NCBI RefSeq assembly: GCF_910596095.1
Contig: NC_056551.1
Span: forward strand, 5,505,001-5,569,000
Length of the DNA: 64,000 nt
Source of the DNA: Thunnus maccoyii
Taxonomy: Eukaryota; Chordata; Actinopteri; Scombriformes; Scombridae
Direction of reading: 5' to 3'
A program made the position numbers and the translations under genes. Positions within the stretch are counted from its first letter, which is position 1; every line of letters begins with the position of its first letter. Below, in pieces: positions 1-13,474 of the stretch. Under the pieces are notes generated by a model. That model worked only from the letters and a program-made list of their open reading frames with translations. It had not been told where the DNA came from and searched no databases.

Positions 1-260
1 CACAACCGAGACAGCAAATATTCTCATATATCCATTCATCACATGCTGGCCTTTGTGTAAAAATAAGAAACAATCCTCATAAATAGATGAGTAAGTTAGC
101 TGTCTTCATAGAGGCTTTGGTGAAATTATTTTACCTCAGTAGCAACATAATAAAAAGAAAAATACTTTTTTACAACCCTGAATCAGAGGACATACTGACG
201 GACACTCAAACAAATCTCAAACAAATTAACATTGGTAGTGACATTGGTAGTGGCTCCAGC
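1..260. other. no gene seen; edge of window
   Basis: AT-rich sequence before the first MITE. The one open frame here (87-329 +) runs into the MITE and has no recognisable domain, so I treat it as chance. Confidence 0.5.
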
Positions 261-905
261 TTAAAAGATAGGTTCACAATTTTTCAAGTCTGTCTTAAAG
301 CAACAGTCAAGAGTCCAAATGAACACTGAAACAGGTTTTTTCTTGCCATAATCATTCCTCCTGTTCATACTGACCATTAGAAGATCCATTCATAATGCAT
401 TTACAGTGTAAGTGATGGGGGACAAAATCCACAGTCCTCCTTCTGTGCAAAAGTGTATTAAAAAGTTTATCCGAAACTAATATGAAGCTTCAGCATCCAA
501 ATGAGTCAAATCAAGTGGATATCTTTCAACGTTACAGTCTTTTTAGTGCCAAAGTCCCTCTTTATGTTACTATACTTCCACCGCAGCTCAACAGGGAAAC
601 ACTGTCTGAGGAAACACAAAGAGGGAATTTGATGCTAAAAAGACTGTAAATGTGTCAGATAGCTACTTGATATGACTAACTCAAACTGCTGAAGCCTCAT
701 ATAAACTTCACATCAACTTTTAAATGCATTTTTTTACACACATTTTTTACACAATGAGTATGTGGACACACTGTGGATTTTGGCTCCCATAAAAGCCAAT
801 ATGAACTAGATGAATGATTAAAGTGAGGAAAACCTCTTTCACTGTTCATATGGACACTTGACTGTTGTTTTAAGACAGACTTGAAATTGTGAACCTATCC
901 TTTAA
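261..905. repeat. MITE with TTAA ends and long terminal inverted repeats
   Basis: The left end reads TTAAAAGATAGGTTCACAA and the right end is its near complement, finishing in CCTATCCTTTAA. The inverted arms match over about 50 bp or more, including the CAAGTCTGTCTTAAA block and the CAACAGTCAAG block. TTAA at both edges fits a target duplication of piggyBac type, but superfamily is inferred only from that. There is no coding capacity. A diverged partial copy lies at 42421-42625. Confidence 0.85.
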
Positions 906-2635
906 TATTTATTGCACAAATATTAGAGTGGTATTTATCTTATCTAAATAAGCGTTTCCCAATATGTCAAGCTATTTCTTCAGTAAACTACAGTGGGAAA
1001 CACCGCATTTCACAATAAAGGAGACTTTCAGGCTTTTAGCAGAGCTCAGCTCATGCTGTGTTGTGAGAATACAGTTTGAGGTTACACACCTGCAACTCGG
1101 GAAAACAATGACTTCTGGGACAAAAGTAAACATATAGATTCAAACTTTACACATCAGGATGTAAGTTACATGTGTACCTTCACATTTACAGTTCACTGTT
1201 CAACTTACATAACTGTATCCAGTGCACATAATCAGTATGTGGCACATTATGCAATAAATTAATTTAACTGCTAATTAGTTCATACTGCTACATGCTGCTA
1301 TTAACTGGATGACTTGTAGCAAACTAATTCAAGCAATAAAACCACAGTGAGAAAACAATTTGCATTTATTAACTGCAAGCTCATACTGTATATCATCACT
1401 TTATCACTTACAGTGACAATCACTAATCATTCTGATCACTGGCAAAAATTATTACAGTTATTTATTATAGGTATCTATAGTGCAGATCATTGACAGTGTT
1501 ACAAAGTGTTTTACATTAAAGAAAATTAAAGTTGGAGGGGGGAATATAAAAGTATTACAAAAATGTAATATTGTTTAAGTGTGTGAGGGACAAAGCCTGT
1601 GGTGAAAGATGAATTTATAAAAGTTAAAATGTACTGCAGAGCCATTTTCCAGACTTCTTTATGAAATTTATTGGGAGAAATAGAATAGCTCTAGTCGAGT
1701 TTCATCTTGGCAAATGCTTTTCAGTATGAATCAACAGAGATGACATCAAATAAATCCACTTTGACAGCAATCTGTGCGGTGACCTCTGTGTCTTGTGTTG
1801 CCGCAGTGATTCAGATGTTGGCAGAGCTGTCTAAGAAAAGGTGAAACATTCGTCACATTCCTTAGAAGTAGGAACTAAGCGGAGCATGTGTTGGAGAGAC
1901 AGTGCCACTGACCTGCCGCATGTCAAAAAATATTCGGCTGTCTGGTTAATTGAAGTGTAGCTATTTTGTAATTCAAGAGCATGATTTATTAAATCATGCC
2001 CACAATTTATTTATTTTTTCTTCCTGACAAGTGGGCTTCATTTATTATTTGCATTATTCTTTGTATTATTGTTGTCGTTGTTGTTTTTCCCACATGCCTT
2101 ATTGAACAGAATGTGCTGCCTGTATTGATGTGGCCGTTCCTTGGGAAGACACCTGGCTAAATACAATGTAAATTCAGAAATCTATCTCCTTTTAGCTGCA
2201 TGTCCCTGAGCTGTTCACCAGGACTCAAGGCTGCTGACAGCTTCGCCCTGCAGTCTAAATCAATACAACAGGTTCTTTGAGCATCACACACACATACATG
2301 CACCTGCAGTTAAGGGATAACCTTGAGACAGATCCCACAATGGTGCAGCGGGTGCGTAACTCAACCAATCAGAGCCTTCTGCTGGATCATCCAGTGAATA
2401 GCAGTTAATGAATACTGTTTCAATTATCTGACTACGTGACCAATAAAAAATAAAACTATTTTTCTTTCTTTGTTTACCATATGATGGTGAAAGATCAGAT
2501 TTTTTGAGTGGCAGTGCAAATGCCAGATTGCGAGCAGCCCCTCCTCTTTAAATCAGCGTACAGCCCATGCATTGCACAGAGGGAACAGAAGCCTAGCTAG
2601 CGAGCTGCTTTTAATGTAGGTTAAGATAAAAATCA
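906..2635. other. intergenic, no gene seen
   Basis: AT-rich unique-looking sequence with no ORF of note. The last 100-150 bases may belong to the hAT relic that follows, but I could not define its terminal repeat. Confidence 0.5.
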
Positions 2636-3762
2636 TGGGGAAACAAAGCAGTTTGCTTATGTTTGTCAGAAAAAGATGTTGTGAGGGGCAGGAGGAAGAG
2701 AATTCAAGTTCAGCCACCATTCTCAACCTAGACACCTACTCCTGTACAAGTTTCTCTTCAACAAGTGCTAAGTAGTAACAACATGTATGTGACTGCTAAT
2801 TCAGCCCTTTCCCCATCAACAGCAGCATGTGACTTAACACTTGATTCTCCAACGACGACATCCACCCCTCCACGCCAAAGCACAGGTACAGTACCTGCAG
2901 CCATGCACTCAGAAAAGCAAATTTAAATATTTTAAATGCCCTAGAATAAATATGAACATTACTTTACCATAGTGAGTCATTTGTTCCAGGCTCTGCTCGG
3001 TCCAGCACTGAGGCATACAAGCCCCATCAGACTTGCCCACTATGGATAAACCTGCAACCCAGCCCAAATGCGGTTCATTCCCAGTCACCACTATAGCAGG
3101 CAAAGCTAGTGGTGATTGTTTTTCTGCCCAGTGGTATGAAAGATTCCCATGGCTAGAGTACAGCACTTCAAGGGACACTGTGTTTTATAAGGCATGTCGC
3201 CATTTCCCCGAAGCAACCACAGAGGGCCAATTCATAAAAACTGGCTTCAAAGACTGGAAACATCTTTTCCAATTTTGTGTCAAACACAAGGGTAGCAGTG
3301 CAAACGCTACAGCGCTGGGCCGAACCGAAGGATACAAGCAAAGCCATCAGCCGCTCTGGAAGATTCAGGACATGAAGTGTTTACTTCATGTTCTGCATCT
3401 TCCACAGTGATGGAAAAGTGTGTGCTGGAAGGCTGTGTTAATGCCAGCACCTGAAAAAAAAGATCACAGCAGACAGGAGCCTTTCCATCATTAGCTGAGG
3501 TGCTCGATGCATGCCCCAGTGACATAGTGACAAAATGAATCATCGCCTACAGGCCGTCGTCACCCTACCCATAACAAGCTGTACAGTTGAAAGACTCTTT
3601 TCAACTGTCATTTGGATAAAAACTAGCATCAGGGCATTAATGATGATATACAGACTGAGCTCTTTGTCCCTGTTCTCCTTTGAAAGAGAACTGACTGAAT
3701 CGTTGGATTATAATGAAATCATTTCAGTGTTCAACACCAAACCCCGTCATCTCCTGCTGTAA
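2636..3762 (+). pseudogene. degraded hAT transposase (ZMYM/TTF-type zinc finger family)
   Basis: Three pieces of one hAT-type transposase lie in order on the plus strand. From 2636 a Met-led piece (MGKQSSLLMFVRKRCCEG) ends at a stop near 2776. At 3033-3340 is a TTF-type DNA-binding region with the motifs FSAQWYERFPWLEYS and ACRHFPEATTEGQF. At 3535-3762 is the hAT C-terminal dimerisation region with TSCTVERLFSTV, RLSSLSLFSFEREL and a FNTKPRHLLL ending. The large catalytic centre between the last two pieces is missing, so this is an internally deleted, dead copy. Terminal inverted repeats were not found. Similar ORFs are often annotated as 'zinc finger MYM-type protein 1-like', but this is a transposon relic and not a host gene. 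Confidence 0.8.
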
Positions 3763-3889
3763 TCATCAGAAGTAAACTTACTTACAGTTTCAGACTGTAG
3801 TAGCCTATTGCCTATTTCATTACTGTTTATTTCATTATTGTTTATTGGGTATAGCTTTTGTTAGGTGCACAAGTGGAATTTATGGTGAT

Positions 3890-3893
3890 GTTG

Positions 3894-3942
<49 letters not shown>
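3890..3942. repeat. (TG)n microsatellite
   Basis: Uninterrupted TG dinucleotide run of about 25 units just past the hAT relic. A shorter TG run follows near 4050-4086. The flanks of the two runs share words such as 'aggctatgt' and 'ttggtgc', which suggests a small local duplication. Confidence 0.9.
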
Positions 3943-3943
<1 letters not shown>

Positions 3944-4250
3944 TTTATGTGACAGGCTATGTTAAAGTGCCATTTCTAATGTTAGTGAGCATGTTGGTGC
4001 CGATGTACCTCCATCCATACGTTTGATTAATGAAGCTGTTGCGTCTGTTAGCTGTGTGTGTGTGCGCCCACGTGTGTGTGTGTGAATATGTGGCTGCCGT
4101 GCCAGGCTATGTGATGCTGTTAATGTTCATCTTGGTGCTTGTAACATTACCTCTGATGGTGTATAAGGCTTGTATGATTAAACTTTGGTGCATTCAGGCA
4201 AATATAGTTGTAATGTAATATTTTGGTTAACATATGCATTTCAGAACCTA

Positions 4251-4650
4251 TTAAAGGTGCAGTGTGTAGAAATTAGTGGCATCTAGTGGAATGGACTTGG
4301 CAGAAATGGAATATAATATTCATAAGTATGTTTTAATTAGTGTATAATCACCTGAAAATAAGAATCATTGTGTTTTTGTTACCTTAGAATGAGCCCTTTA
4401 TATCCACATAGGGATCAGGTCCTCTTCCATGGAGGCCGCCATGTTGCACAGCCATGTTTTTGCAGTAGCCCAGAACGGACAAACCAAACACTGGGTCTAC
4501 AGAGGGCCTTCACGTTTTTCACGAGTTTCGCGGCCACAGTAGGTTCTCCTATACGCTTGGAAGGAGAGGGTGAGGGGACGGTTATTCAGTTGGTTGCAAT
4601 CTGCAAACTCACTGCTAGATTCCACTAAATCCTACACACTGTTCCTTTAA
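4251..4650. repeat. 400-bp TTAA MITE, copy A
   Basis: Starts TTAAAGGTGCAGTGTGTAG and ends with the near complement CCTACACACTGTTCCTTTAA. The terminal arms also carry TTAGTGGCATCTAG and its complement. No coding capacity; the open frame at 4368-4628 is a by-product. A second copy in the opposite orientation lies at 14179-14573; both share the internal blocks around CCGCCATGTTGCAC and GGACAAACCAAACACTG. Confidence 0.85.
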
Positions 4651-4766
4651 GTATGATTGGTCTTGGACAGACAAGGCACACCTGATTTTCTCTGTGCCCA
4701 CCCACACTGTGATTTCTGCCTACGCTACTGTGGTGCAGAAGAATGGATGGAAAGTCTGAGGAAAAG

Positions 4767-4769
<3 letters not shown>

Positions 4770-4834
<65 letters not shown>
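4770..4834. repeat. (TG)n microsatellite
   Basis: About 30 TG units ending in a short TGGG run. It gives long Cys-Val open frames in two phases, which are artefacts. Confidence 0.95.
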
Positions 4835-4840
<6 letters not shown>

Positions 4841-4994
4841 GGTTGGTGTGCGATCGACAGAGAGTTTAGGAAAGACAAGAGGGAGACAGAGAAAGACTCT
4901 CCAGACTACAGAGTTCTTTATAGAACAGCTGGTCGATTCTGGCTATGGAGAATGCTGCAGATACTAATGAAGTAAAGATCTGACTCCACAGTCC

Positions 4995-5200
4995 TCCTGC
5001 TAGTTCTTGAGACATTTCACAAAAAAGCAAAAATGTCAACCTCATGGTGGCACTAGAGGGAAAGTCAGGGGATCACCAAAGTCAGAAGGATTCATCCTCT
5101 GGGGAACATAAATATCTGTACCAAGTTTCACAGTAATTCCTTAAATAGTTGTTGAGATATTTCAGTCTTGACCAAAGTGGTGGACTTCTCTTGGACAGAA
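4995..5200. repeat. interspersed repeat fragment
   Basis: Contains the words 'ggtggcactagaggg', 'gggatcaccaaagtca', 'ttcatcctctgggga' and 'tgaccaaagtggtggac', which recur in diverged form at 40345-40610 and 59340-59420, with a weaker match near 10615-10760. I take it as an old dispersed repeat, class not determined. Confidence 0.6.
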
Positions 5201-7897
5201 AGAATGACATTACCATCATTAGAGCTGAAAAAGCAGAACACAGATAACATAGAAACATATGAGTTTTGTGGATAATTTAATGATATAGATATAGATTCCT
5301 GTTATGTATGTCAGCTTTAATTGTTTAGATTTCAATTCTGAGGAATCATGTTTTGATGTATTTTTTTGTCATTTCGATATGGAAGATGGCTCTAAATAAT
5401 GGTGAATCAGAGTCGCAAATCAGATGTAGCAAACTCAAATTCAAACCTTCATTGCTGCAGTTAAGAACAAAACACTGCACCATTACTGAATTCATCTTAC
5501 ACTGACCCAGAAAGTAAACTGATTTAAACTCTTGAATGTTTTCTTCTTTTCTTAAAGAACCCTCATGTTTTGACATATACTATAAAAATCCTCTTCTTTG
5601 AATAATAATTTGTGTCTGATATGGTTTTCCCACAAAAAATGTTCGATTACCATGTTCCAATCCTTAAAATGACATCTACTCTCCTCCCCTCCACCCTCAA
5701 TAAAAATCCAGAATCTATGAATATGCAAATATTGTTCATTTAAAACATTTCATCACTGGACAAGATGTCCCTTTACTAAAAAGTCCATTTTCAGTGTATG
5801 TGCACTAGAGGCTTCAAGTTTCCACATCATACTTTTATATGTTTCATACTGAACCATGAGTAAACTAGTCATGCTTACAGGACCACATCTTTAACTCAGA
5901 TTTTCAGTGAGCCCAGAGAAACTTGCCCTCTTCAACAGATGAATATGAAAACAGTCTTCTAGTGTCAGACTGCACATACATCATTCTGCACAGTGAAGCT
6001 CAAACATCCAAATGAGGGAACAAGAAGAAAAACATATTTTTGACTGGAGAGGGACTTTCTTATTGATATTTTCTGGTACATTTGCTCCTCTTTTGCACAG
6101 ATGATTCAACAAGGATGGTTTAATGTCCATTCAAGCATTGAAGTGCTCTAACTGTCAGTCAACTAACATTTCCAATGTATGAAATGAACAGGACTTCCAG
6201 AACACTACATGTAGTTGGCAGAAATACAGTAACTCCTCCCATCCTGCTTCAGCTTATGAATACAGTCTATATCCCAGATTTCAGAGCTTCCTGCCCACAT
6301 ACAGACAGTATAATTGACACTTTTCAACTGTGTTATCATGGCAACAAGAAATGGAGAATAAGAAAACAAAAAAAACTGGGTATATTCATGGTAATAGATT
6401 GCGCTCAAGCAAGTTTAAGTGTCTGCAATTTGATTTCATAAGATACTGAAATGAATGGAAACCAAGAAATGCCTGGAAAGAAAGAGAAACACATTCAGCA
6501 CTCTGAAACTTACTTATATGCCTTGGAAAATACAGTATGTACAGCAGTAATGTAAAGAATATGTGCAAAAACACACTGGTTTTGTCTTCAGAAAAACCAG
6601 AAGTGATTTTCAGTGAAATGTTTTCCTAATGGGATTAAAAATCTGAATAAAAATGAACAAACTGTAAATGAGCAAAAACTTGTTTTGAACTTATTAACTG
6701 TGCTTTGCAAAAGAATATGATATCTCAGAAACACCCCTAATAGATGAGAGAGGAGAAACAGAAGAGAGATTTTCTTCATGCTGAAAATGAGGGTCATGGT
6801 TGCCCATGAAGAGAGAGAGTCTTAATTGTTTCCTTGGAGACGGCCAGAGACTGCCCATGAGTTCTGGCTCTGACATCCACGCTTTTCTCATTAACAGAGT
6901 ACCTGACATTCTGAGCAGGAAAAAGAGAAAACAACACTCTCCAGTGACTCTCTCTCACCTCTAAAACTGCTCCACAGTCAGACTGACAGACAGCTTTGTC
7001 ATTATCCGTTTGTAATTCTTTGCTGGTCGATCGAGTCAACAGTATTAATCTCTTCACAGTAACATGGTCCTGTTTATGTCTGAGAGCTGTGTGGATGCAC
7101 AATTCTTCTCAGAAATCAGCCAACCCTTGTGTGTCTGTGGGCACTGTATGTAACCTCTGACAAAAGGATACAGGCATCACTCTCGGCTTCAGCACCAATA
7201 GATTTCACCTGTTAGGTAAGACAAACAGCAGTGCTGCTACCCAATTGGTTGCAATGTGAAGAAAAGCATCTATGCTTACAGTTAGCTGATGTTTCTATAT
7301 TCAGATAATCAATCTGCAAGTGTAATATGACTCAGGTTGTTGTAGGAAGGCCTCAGTTTGCGTCATATGAAGTGCTAGTCAGATTGTCTAAGAACATCTG
7401 AACCCCCCTTTATGAAAACAGAATCAGAGGTGGTTGTGTTCACATTTTTTTTTAACTTTCCAAAACAGGCAATCCAACATTCACACCCACTTTAGGCAGT
7501 GATTGGCCAGGTGAGCATAGGTGTGATAGTGTGAGTCGATGGTTAACTGTGATAATGCTAATGCTAATTTTTGCTAGCGAAAAACAGGCTTAAACTATTA
7601 AAACAAAATGTACTTACTCAAAAAACTGAACATCAGATTCCAAACTGAAAACACACTGAAATAGCGACGGCTACAGCTATGCCTTTACTCTGTGAATCAC
7701 CACGGTTATGTTATCTAACCAACATTGCCATGGTAGCAACTTGTCAAACACAAGGTAGCCACGCCCTACAGCATTCCTTCCTTTATCATCTATTTTACTC
7801 TAAATGAGGCCATAATTTACAAAACGAACATCATGCTGTATTGAAGAACACTTGAAATTAGCGATTGAGATCAGAAACACATTAGGAAACTGTTTAC
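5201..7897. other. intergenic, no gene seen
   Basis: Several 60-100 codon open frames occur on both strands (for example 6175-6441 + and 6794-7102 -), but none has a recognisable domain or a consistent set of splice sites. Confidence 0.5.
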
Positions 7898-8065
7898 TGA
7901 GGTAATAAATCAAGTGAGAAGTAGGGTCATTTTCTCATAGACTTCCATACAATCGGATTTCTTTTTGGAACCGGTGGAGTCACCACCTGCTGGCCATTAG
8001 AGAAAATGCAGGTTTAAGTCACTTACACATTTGCTTCACTTTTCAGACCCGGAGCTACTCACTTG
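7898..8065. repeat. interspersed repeat, copy 1
   Basis: The stretch from 'gaggtaataaatcaagtgag' through 'tctcatagacttc' and 'cctgctggccattaga' to 'cttttcagac' is repeated at 63205-63375 in the same orientation inside the last intron of pip5k1b, with about 80 percent identity by eye. Confidence 0.75.
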
Positions 8066-11000
8066 GAAATGACCCAACTATGGAGGTCTGTAGAGCACCA
8101 CCAGATGCATGCATACTGCCGTGATGCACCCTTGAGAAATTTAGCATGCATCACAACCTAATACCAACCTCAAGTGGAACACTGAAAACTGTCCAGCTAA
8201 ATCCCAGCAAACACCATTAAATGTTTAAAGTACACCATTAATGAAATACAGAGCAACTGCAGTGAAGAAATAATTGTCCATTTCTGTTGTATGTTGTATC
8301 AGCAACACAAGCCTAAGTTTAATATTGACATCTCAAACACATATTCTTGTGCTCCGCAAGATACTATTGGTCTGTTTATAATGTTGGAGTACTCCTCAGT
8401 CAGTAAAGAACTAGAGGTAATAATACAATAAATTAAGGAGATGATAGCCTGAAATCTGTACCCTGAACATTCTTTTGTACAACTGCCGTCATTTTTCATG
8501 CAACACCATGAATGCCTTTGTAGAAAGACTGTCTGAAAGTTTGCACCCTATTTGTAAGATTCATCACATAGACACTACAAAGACATGAAAAAGACACAGA
8601 ATTCTTGTAGTGTTTGGGGACACAGTGAGATGTAGCCAGGACGAGGCTCTAACATGTTGTACAAACTAGTTTGCTTCAAGCATACTGAAGCCTTGAATGT
8701 ATTATGTCCATATAATAGCAGAAAACATTTAAAATGTTCATGTTGCTGAATCACCATCTTCAGGTGAAATGCCATAAAATTAGAGTTACATCAAATCCAA
8801 AATGCAGTTGACCTGAACAGACCCAAACAAAAAGAGAGCGCTGACACGGGCAGCTGCTTCACCAATTACCAAGCAGCCATGGTGTCAAAAGAGCAGCAGT
8901 ATCAATCATTTTTCTCCCATCATGATTGTGACATACCTCGTGATCAGAACTGATACAGCGTCTCAGATACACTTGGGTTTTATATATATTGACACACCAA
9001 GTGGAAAACAGGACTCTACCTTGACCACATTTGGACCAGCATGACTTGGGTTTCGGCTCTTGGTTACTAGGAATTGTGAGGACCCATGATTAGCTCTGTG
9101 TGCCAAGCTAATGTGGGTAATTGTTCAAACCAATTCAAAGAAAAAATTAAATTAAATTAAAAATTAGGATTGCGTACCAAATATGGTGCACATGAGATGA
9201 ACTCCTTGGGAGGAGTAGTGAAGAATAAGCAAAATCCAAACCACTGGATTGGAGTTTTGACTGTAGATGCTACCTCGCTAATTATTATTGTTGGGAGTAG
9301 TGCTGCTATTTATCCCTGTGGGGTGACCACACCCACCAGTGCAGTAGAAAATCTGATCATAGGATAATAGGCGTGGCCTCTAATGAACACAGGCAACTCA
9401 TGTTTCAGGAGTTTTGAGTCAAAACACGAAGTGCTTGTAAAAAAAAAAGGCCACATGGTGGCACTATTGAATCCAGAACTTAACACTTTTTCATTTGCCA
9501 AATTTCATTAAAATTTGTTTTTGTAATATAGTTATAACTAGCAATCACTCAAACAAATAAATAAATTAACCAAAAACATAACTTCACTGATGAAGGTAAC
9601 TTTAGTCCTGGCAGTCAAACAAGTCAAGAAACACTGTACATGAACATTTGTAACAGTACAATGCATGTTACTGCGTGTTGTTTTGTACTTTTTCTTCCGA
9701 TGAGAACATATATTTATAAGTGCTCTCTGCACTTTCAGGTCAACAATTTTTCTTCTTCCATCATTGAAGATAAAACCATGCAACACTCAACCTCAATATT
9801 CCAACACGAGATCACCTGCGCCTCTCCACTTTCCTCCGCCAGTTTCCACGTGTCCATGGCAACATTTCAGTTTAGTATTGATTTTACCATTAGAACACTT
9901 TGCAGATCTTGTTATGCCTTATTATTGCCGGAGCGAAATGTCCTTCTCCAGCCAGTGGACTGTGCTTTCGGTTTAGAGACTCTCTGGCTCCATTAAGAGC
10001 AGGCCTCAGCCTAATTGGGCCCCAATGAAACACTCTAATGGTGCCATTAGGGCAGGTAGATTAGTCACACATGCAGGCACACTCACATGCACATGCACTG
10101 AGTTACACATTCATTCTGTGAGTGCAGTCAAAAAGAGAACGAAAAGGAAAATGTGAAATTAGAGGAAGTCCTCATGTGTTGTTCCCTCAAGTTATTACTT
10201 TGTTCACTAAAATTACAGACTCTCCCACAAAAATCTTAATCTTAATCATGCCCTCAAATTACTAAATTGTGCTAAAATTACTGAATTCATTCTCTCAAAT
10301 TAATACAGTATCTTATATAGTATTTCTCCTTGTCCCCATGACACTCAGATTTAGTGCAATTTCATTTAGATTTTGAACTACAAGAAGAGGATAAACCATG
10401 TTTTGTTGTAAAAGGCAATATTGTGTATCTTTAACATCCCTTAAACATATGTACTCAAACAAGTATTTTGAGAGTAAAAATTACAAGATAGAGGTAGTAG
10501 AAAAAGTATACTGAGCAGACAAATTAGTTATTTGAGGTCACATATACATAAGTAAATTTTTGCATTACATTTCCCTTTAGTAGTCTGTAGTATTTCATGA
10601 CACTGTTTTTAGCCACGCCGGCACTATGGCTCTATGTGTGGCAATGTCAGTCTGTTTGTCTGCAACTTTGATCCAGATTGAAATATCTCAACAGGATCCA
10701 CAGGATGACTGTAATAACTTTGGTGGCATGTTGATATTAGCATGTAGCTCAAAGCACCACTATTGCATTATATAGTTACTTTACCAAAGCTCACTGCTCA
10801 GCAGCACAACACAAGACAAAAGAGCAATAATCAGTGCAGGCATGAAATGAACGAACAAATCTGGTACGTACAACCTCCAGGAAGTAGCCATATACTCACA
10901 CTCTAAAGTTTGACACTTTGGTTGATACAGTAGTTAGACTACTTTAGTGCCTGTTAACAATTGTTTTGCATGTTGGTTGAAATGTCTTTATTGTCTCCAG

Positions 11001-13470
11001 CTCATTTCTTATTTTGTCATCATAAAACATACAAATTGGTAGATTTTTCTTTATTTCTGGTAAAAACAATACCCATGTAGAATCAACACAATTATCACAG
11101 TAAGTAAATGAAAAAACAATTGATTTCATAAGTTATCAACTTCATGTAGCATACAGCCTGGTATTTTGCAAAGAAAATGCATAATTGTACTTACTACCAC
11201 TTGATACGCACACATCTGGTTAGCATTGTAGTGTTCTGAGAGTAACAAAACACCTAGAACTGGAAAACTCAAAATGCTTGAAATACTCGATACATTTAGA
11301 GGTCCAGACTTGAGTATACTGAGACAAATCAAACACTGGGACTTATCAGCACTAGCAACAATGAAACAATCTGCTATTTTTCACACAACTCTACCTTTCT
11401 GTTTCCCTCAGAGGCCTTCTGCTTATCTTGCTGACTTTTAATGGCTCACAGCTGCTACAGTCCAGTGTGATGTGAAAGAAACAGCCATTAGTATTAAATA
11501 GGCTGTTAAATTATTTGTTATCTGTTTACACAAATTATCTAGTCAAAGGAGTTTTATCAAAGCATTATCAAAACATTTTATCAAAGTTTTTGGGGCCGAC
11601 ATCATCAGACTATTTAATAATTCCCATCATACACAAAGCCGCCTTTTTGCGGGATGAATGAAAACTTACAGTCCCAAAAGTGTCTTCTCCTCAACCAATA
11701 AACCAAGTTCAGCAGCTGAAAGCTTTGGTTTTGCTTTCCAGACATGTGTAACACACGTCAAAACAGCCCGGCAACAGATCTTATTTAGTGGCACTTAATG
11801 CAAATCAGATGAATTGCAGCTGAGCTCATTTACATCTGAGTATGTGGTGACTACCCTGTAAAATTGAAACACTGAGGTGACGCAATTTTCATTGTGTGTC
11901 AGGACATCGTGAGGAAGGCATGTGTGACACACAGTGCTGCTTTGTATCTATTATGCCTATATTTATTGAAGAATTGTTTTAATTTTTTTTAAGAATTGTT
12001 ATTGTTCTTGGAATTGGGTTTCCAATCATCCAACTCACTACATATTCATTTGTCCATGTTTGGACAAATCCAACCACAGAATTCTTATCTGTAATGAGAA
12101 CTTCCCTCAGTCATTGATAATGTTCTCATATTTGTTTGGATAACATGAAATGTGTTCCACAGGTAGGAGGAAACGTAAGTCGAGTGGGAAATCAACTAAA
12201 TGACAGTAAGAATGTCAGACTTGATCCCTCTCCAGCTCTCGTCTCTGACACAGCTCCTTCGTTTTTTTTCCCTCCCCTGTCAATAATGCAGCTGGGTCTC
12301 TGTTCCCCATAGGCTCCATTTAGAGGCCTTATTTTGATTTCTTCCCATGAAATATCACTCCATCTTTAAAGGCCCAGGGGTGGCGTTCCCGCTCTGACCT
12401 TTCCCTGTCAGTCAATAAAATGAACCCTTCTTTCATCAGGAGAACCCACAGGAAAAATTAAGGCATCATTCACTGCAGCACATTTGCTCTAAGACCACTG
12501 ATTCTGAATGGCTCTATCCCTGGCATGTTGTTGTTATTGGTTTACTGCAGTGCATAAAAATGCATTTTATCTTTAAGATACAAAGACATTCAGTTTGACT
12601 TCTGCATGTTTGTCTGTTTGTCAAACATGCAGAACTCAGCTTTTCTCAGGGTTCTCATGGCAGATTTTGAATTGAATTTATGCATTGAAAATACAAAAAC
12701 AGGTGTAATGTGATGAAGTGTAGGTGGGAAATACAGTTTTGGGGTGCTGGTGCTCCTGAAATATTTTCATTTTAAGATACTCTTCTTGTCCTCCATTACA
12801 TTTCAGAGGGAAATACACATCTCTTGCTGGTAGCTAAGAGGTTGACATGTCTGTGCCCAGGGGCCTTTTGTCTCATAAACCATCCATGGTTAAATATCAT
12901 TGTGAATGCCTGACTTTAACTGTAATAGAGTGCTGTCCATTGTGGTGTACCTGAATTCAGACCTTATGTTCTGCATAATCTGAAAGCCACATTTGAAAAA
13001 ACATCCAGGTTTCCAGGCTACAAACTGTAACACTTTATTGTGCAGCCCCACATTTGATTGATTTTTCTCACTTCCTGCAGACTCAGCATTGATTTTATGT
13101 GTGTGAGCTGTGAGTCCACATCATCACTGACAACAGCTCAACTCTGAGCTGGAACTGCTGTTTACAATTCCACCCACATATGTTTGATAATGTTGCATAA
13201 TGCAGTGATGTAAGCACGCTGAACGCACACATTATCCTGCTCTCAGCTGACAGCCAGCTGCTGCTGCTGACTGATGGACCGTCCACATGAGGGGGAGCAG
13301 TGAGTGATAAAGAGCTTGACAGAGTTTAATTAATGGTGTCTATCCAAGGTCAGAGTCATCATGTCACTGAGCTGTGGCCTCAGAATTGATTGATATCAGT
13401 CTTCTCTCACACAGTCACATGTCCAGTCAGGTGACACACATTGATCTGCTGCCTGCTCCAATACTCCAGC
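8066..13470. other. intergenic, no gene seen
   Basis: Mostly unique-looking AT-rich sequence. 10615-10760 has weak resemblance to the dispersed repeat at 4995-5200 ('gatccagattgaaatatctca', 'aactttggtggcatg'). The open frames at 9640-9996 and 9764-9976 overlap in different phases and have no domain. I see no supported gene. Confidence 0.45.
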
Positions 13471-13474
13471 TACA

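Noticed and set aside
4657-4975. Overlapping open frames with long Cys-Val runs
   Set aside because: They are translations of a TG microsatellite in two phases.
9846-9862. X-box-like GTGTCCATGGCAAC
   Set aside because: One base off consensus and no gene starts nearby; similar near matches occur at about 6331 and 40162.
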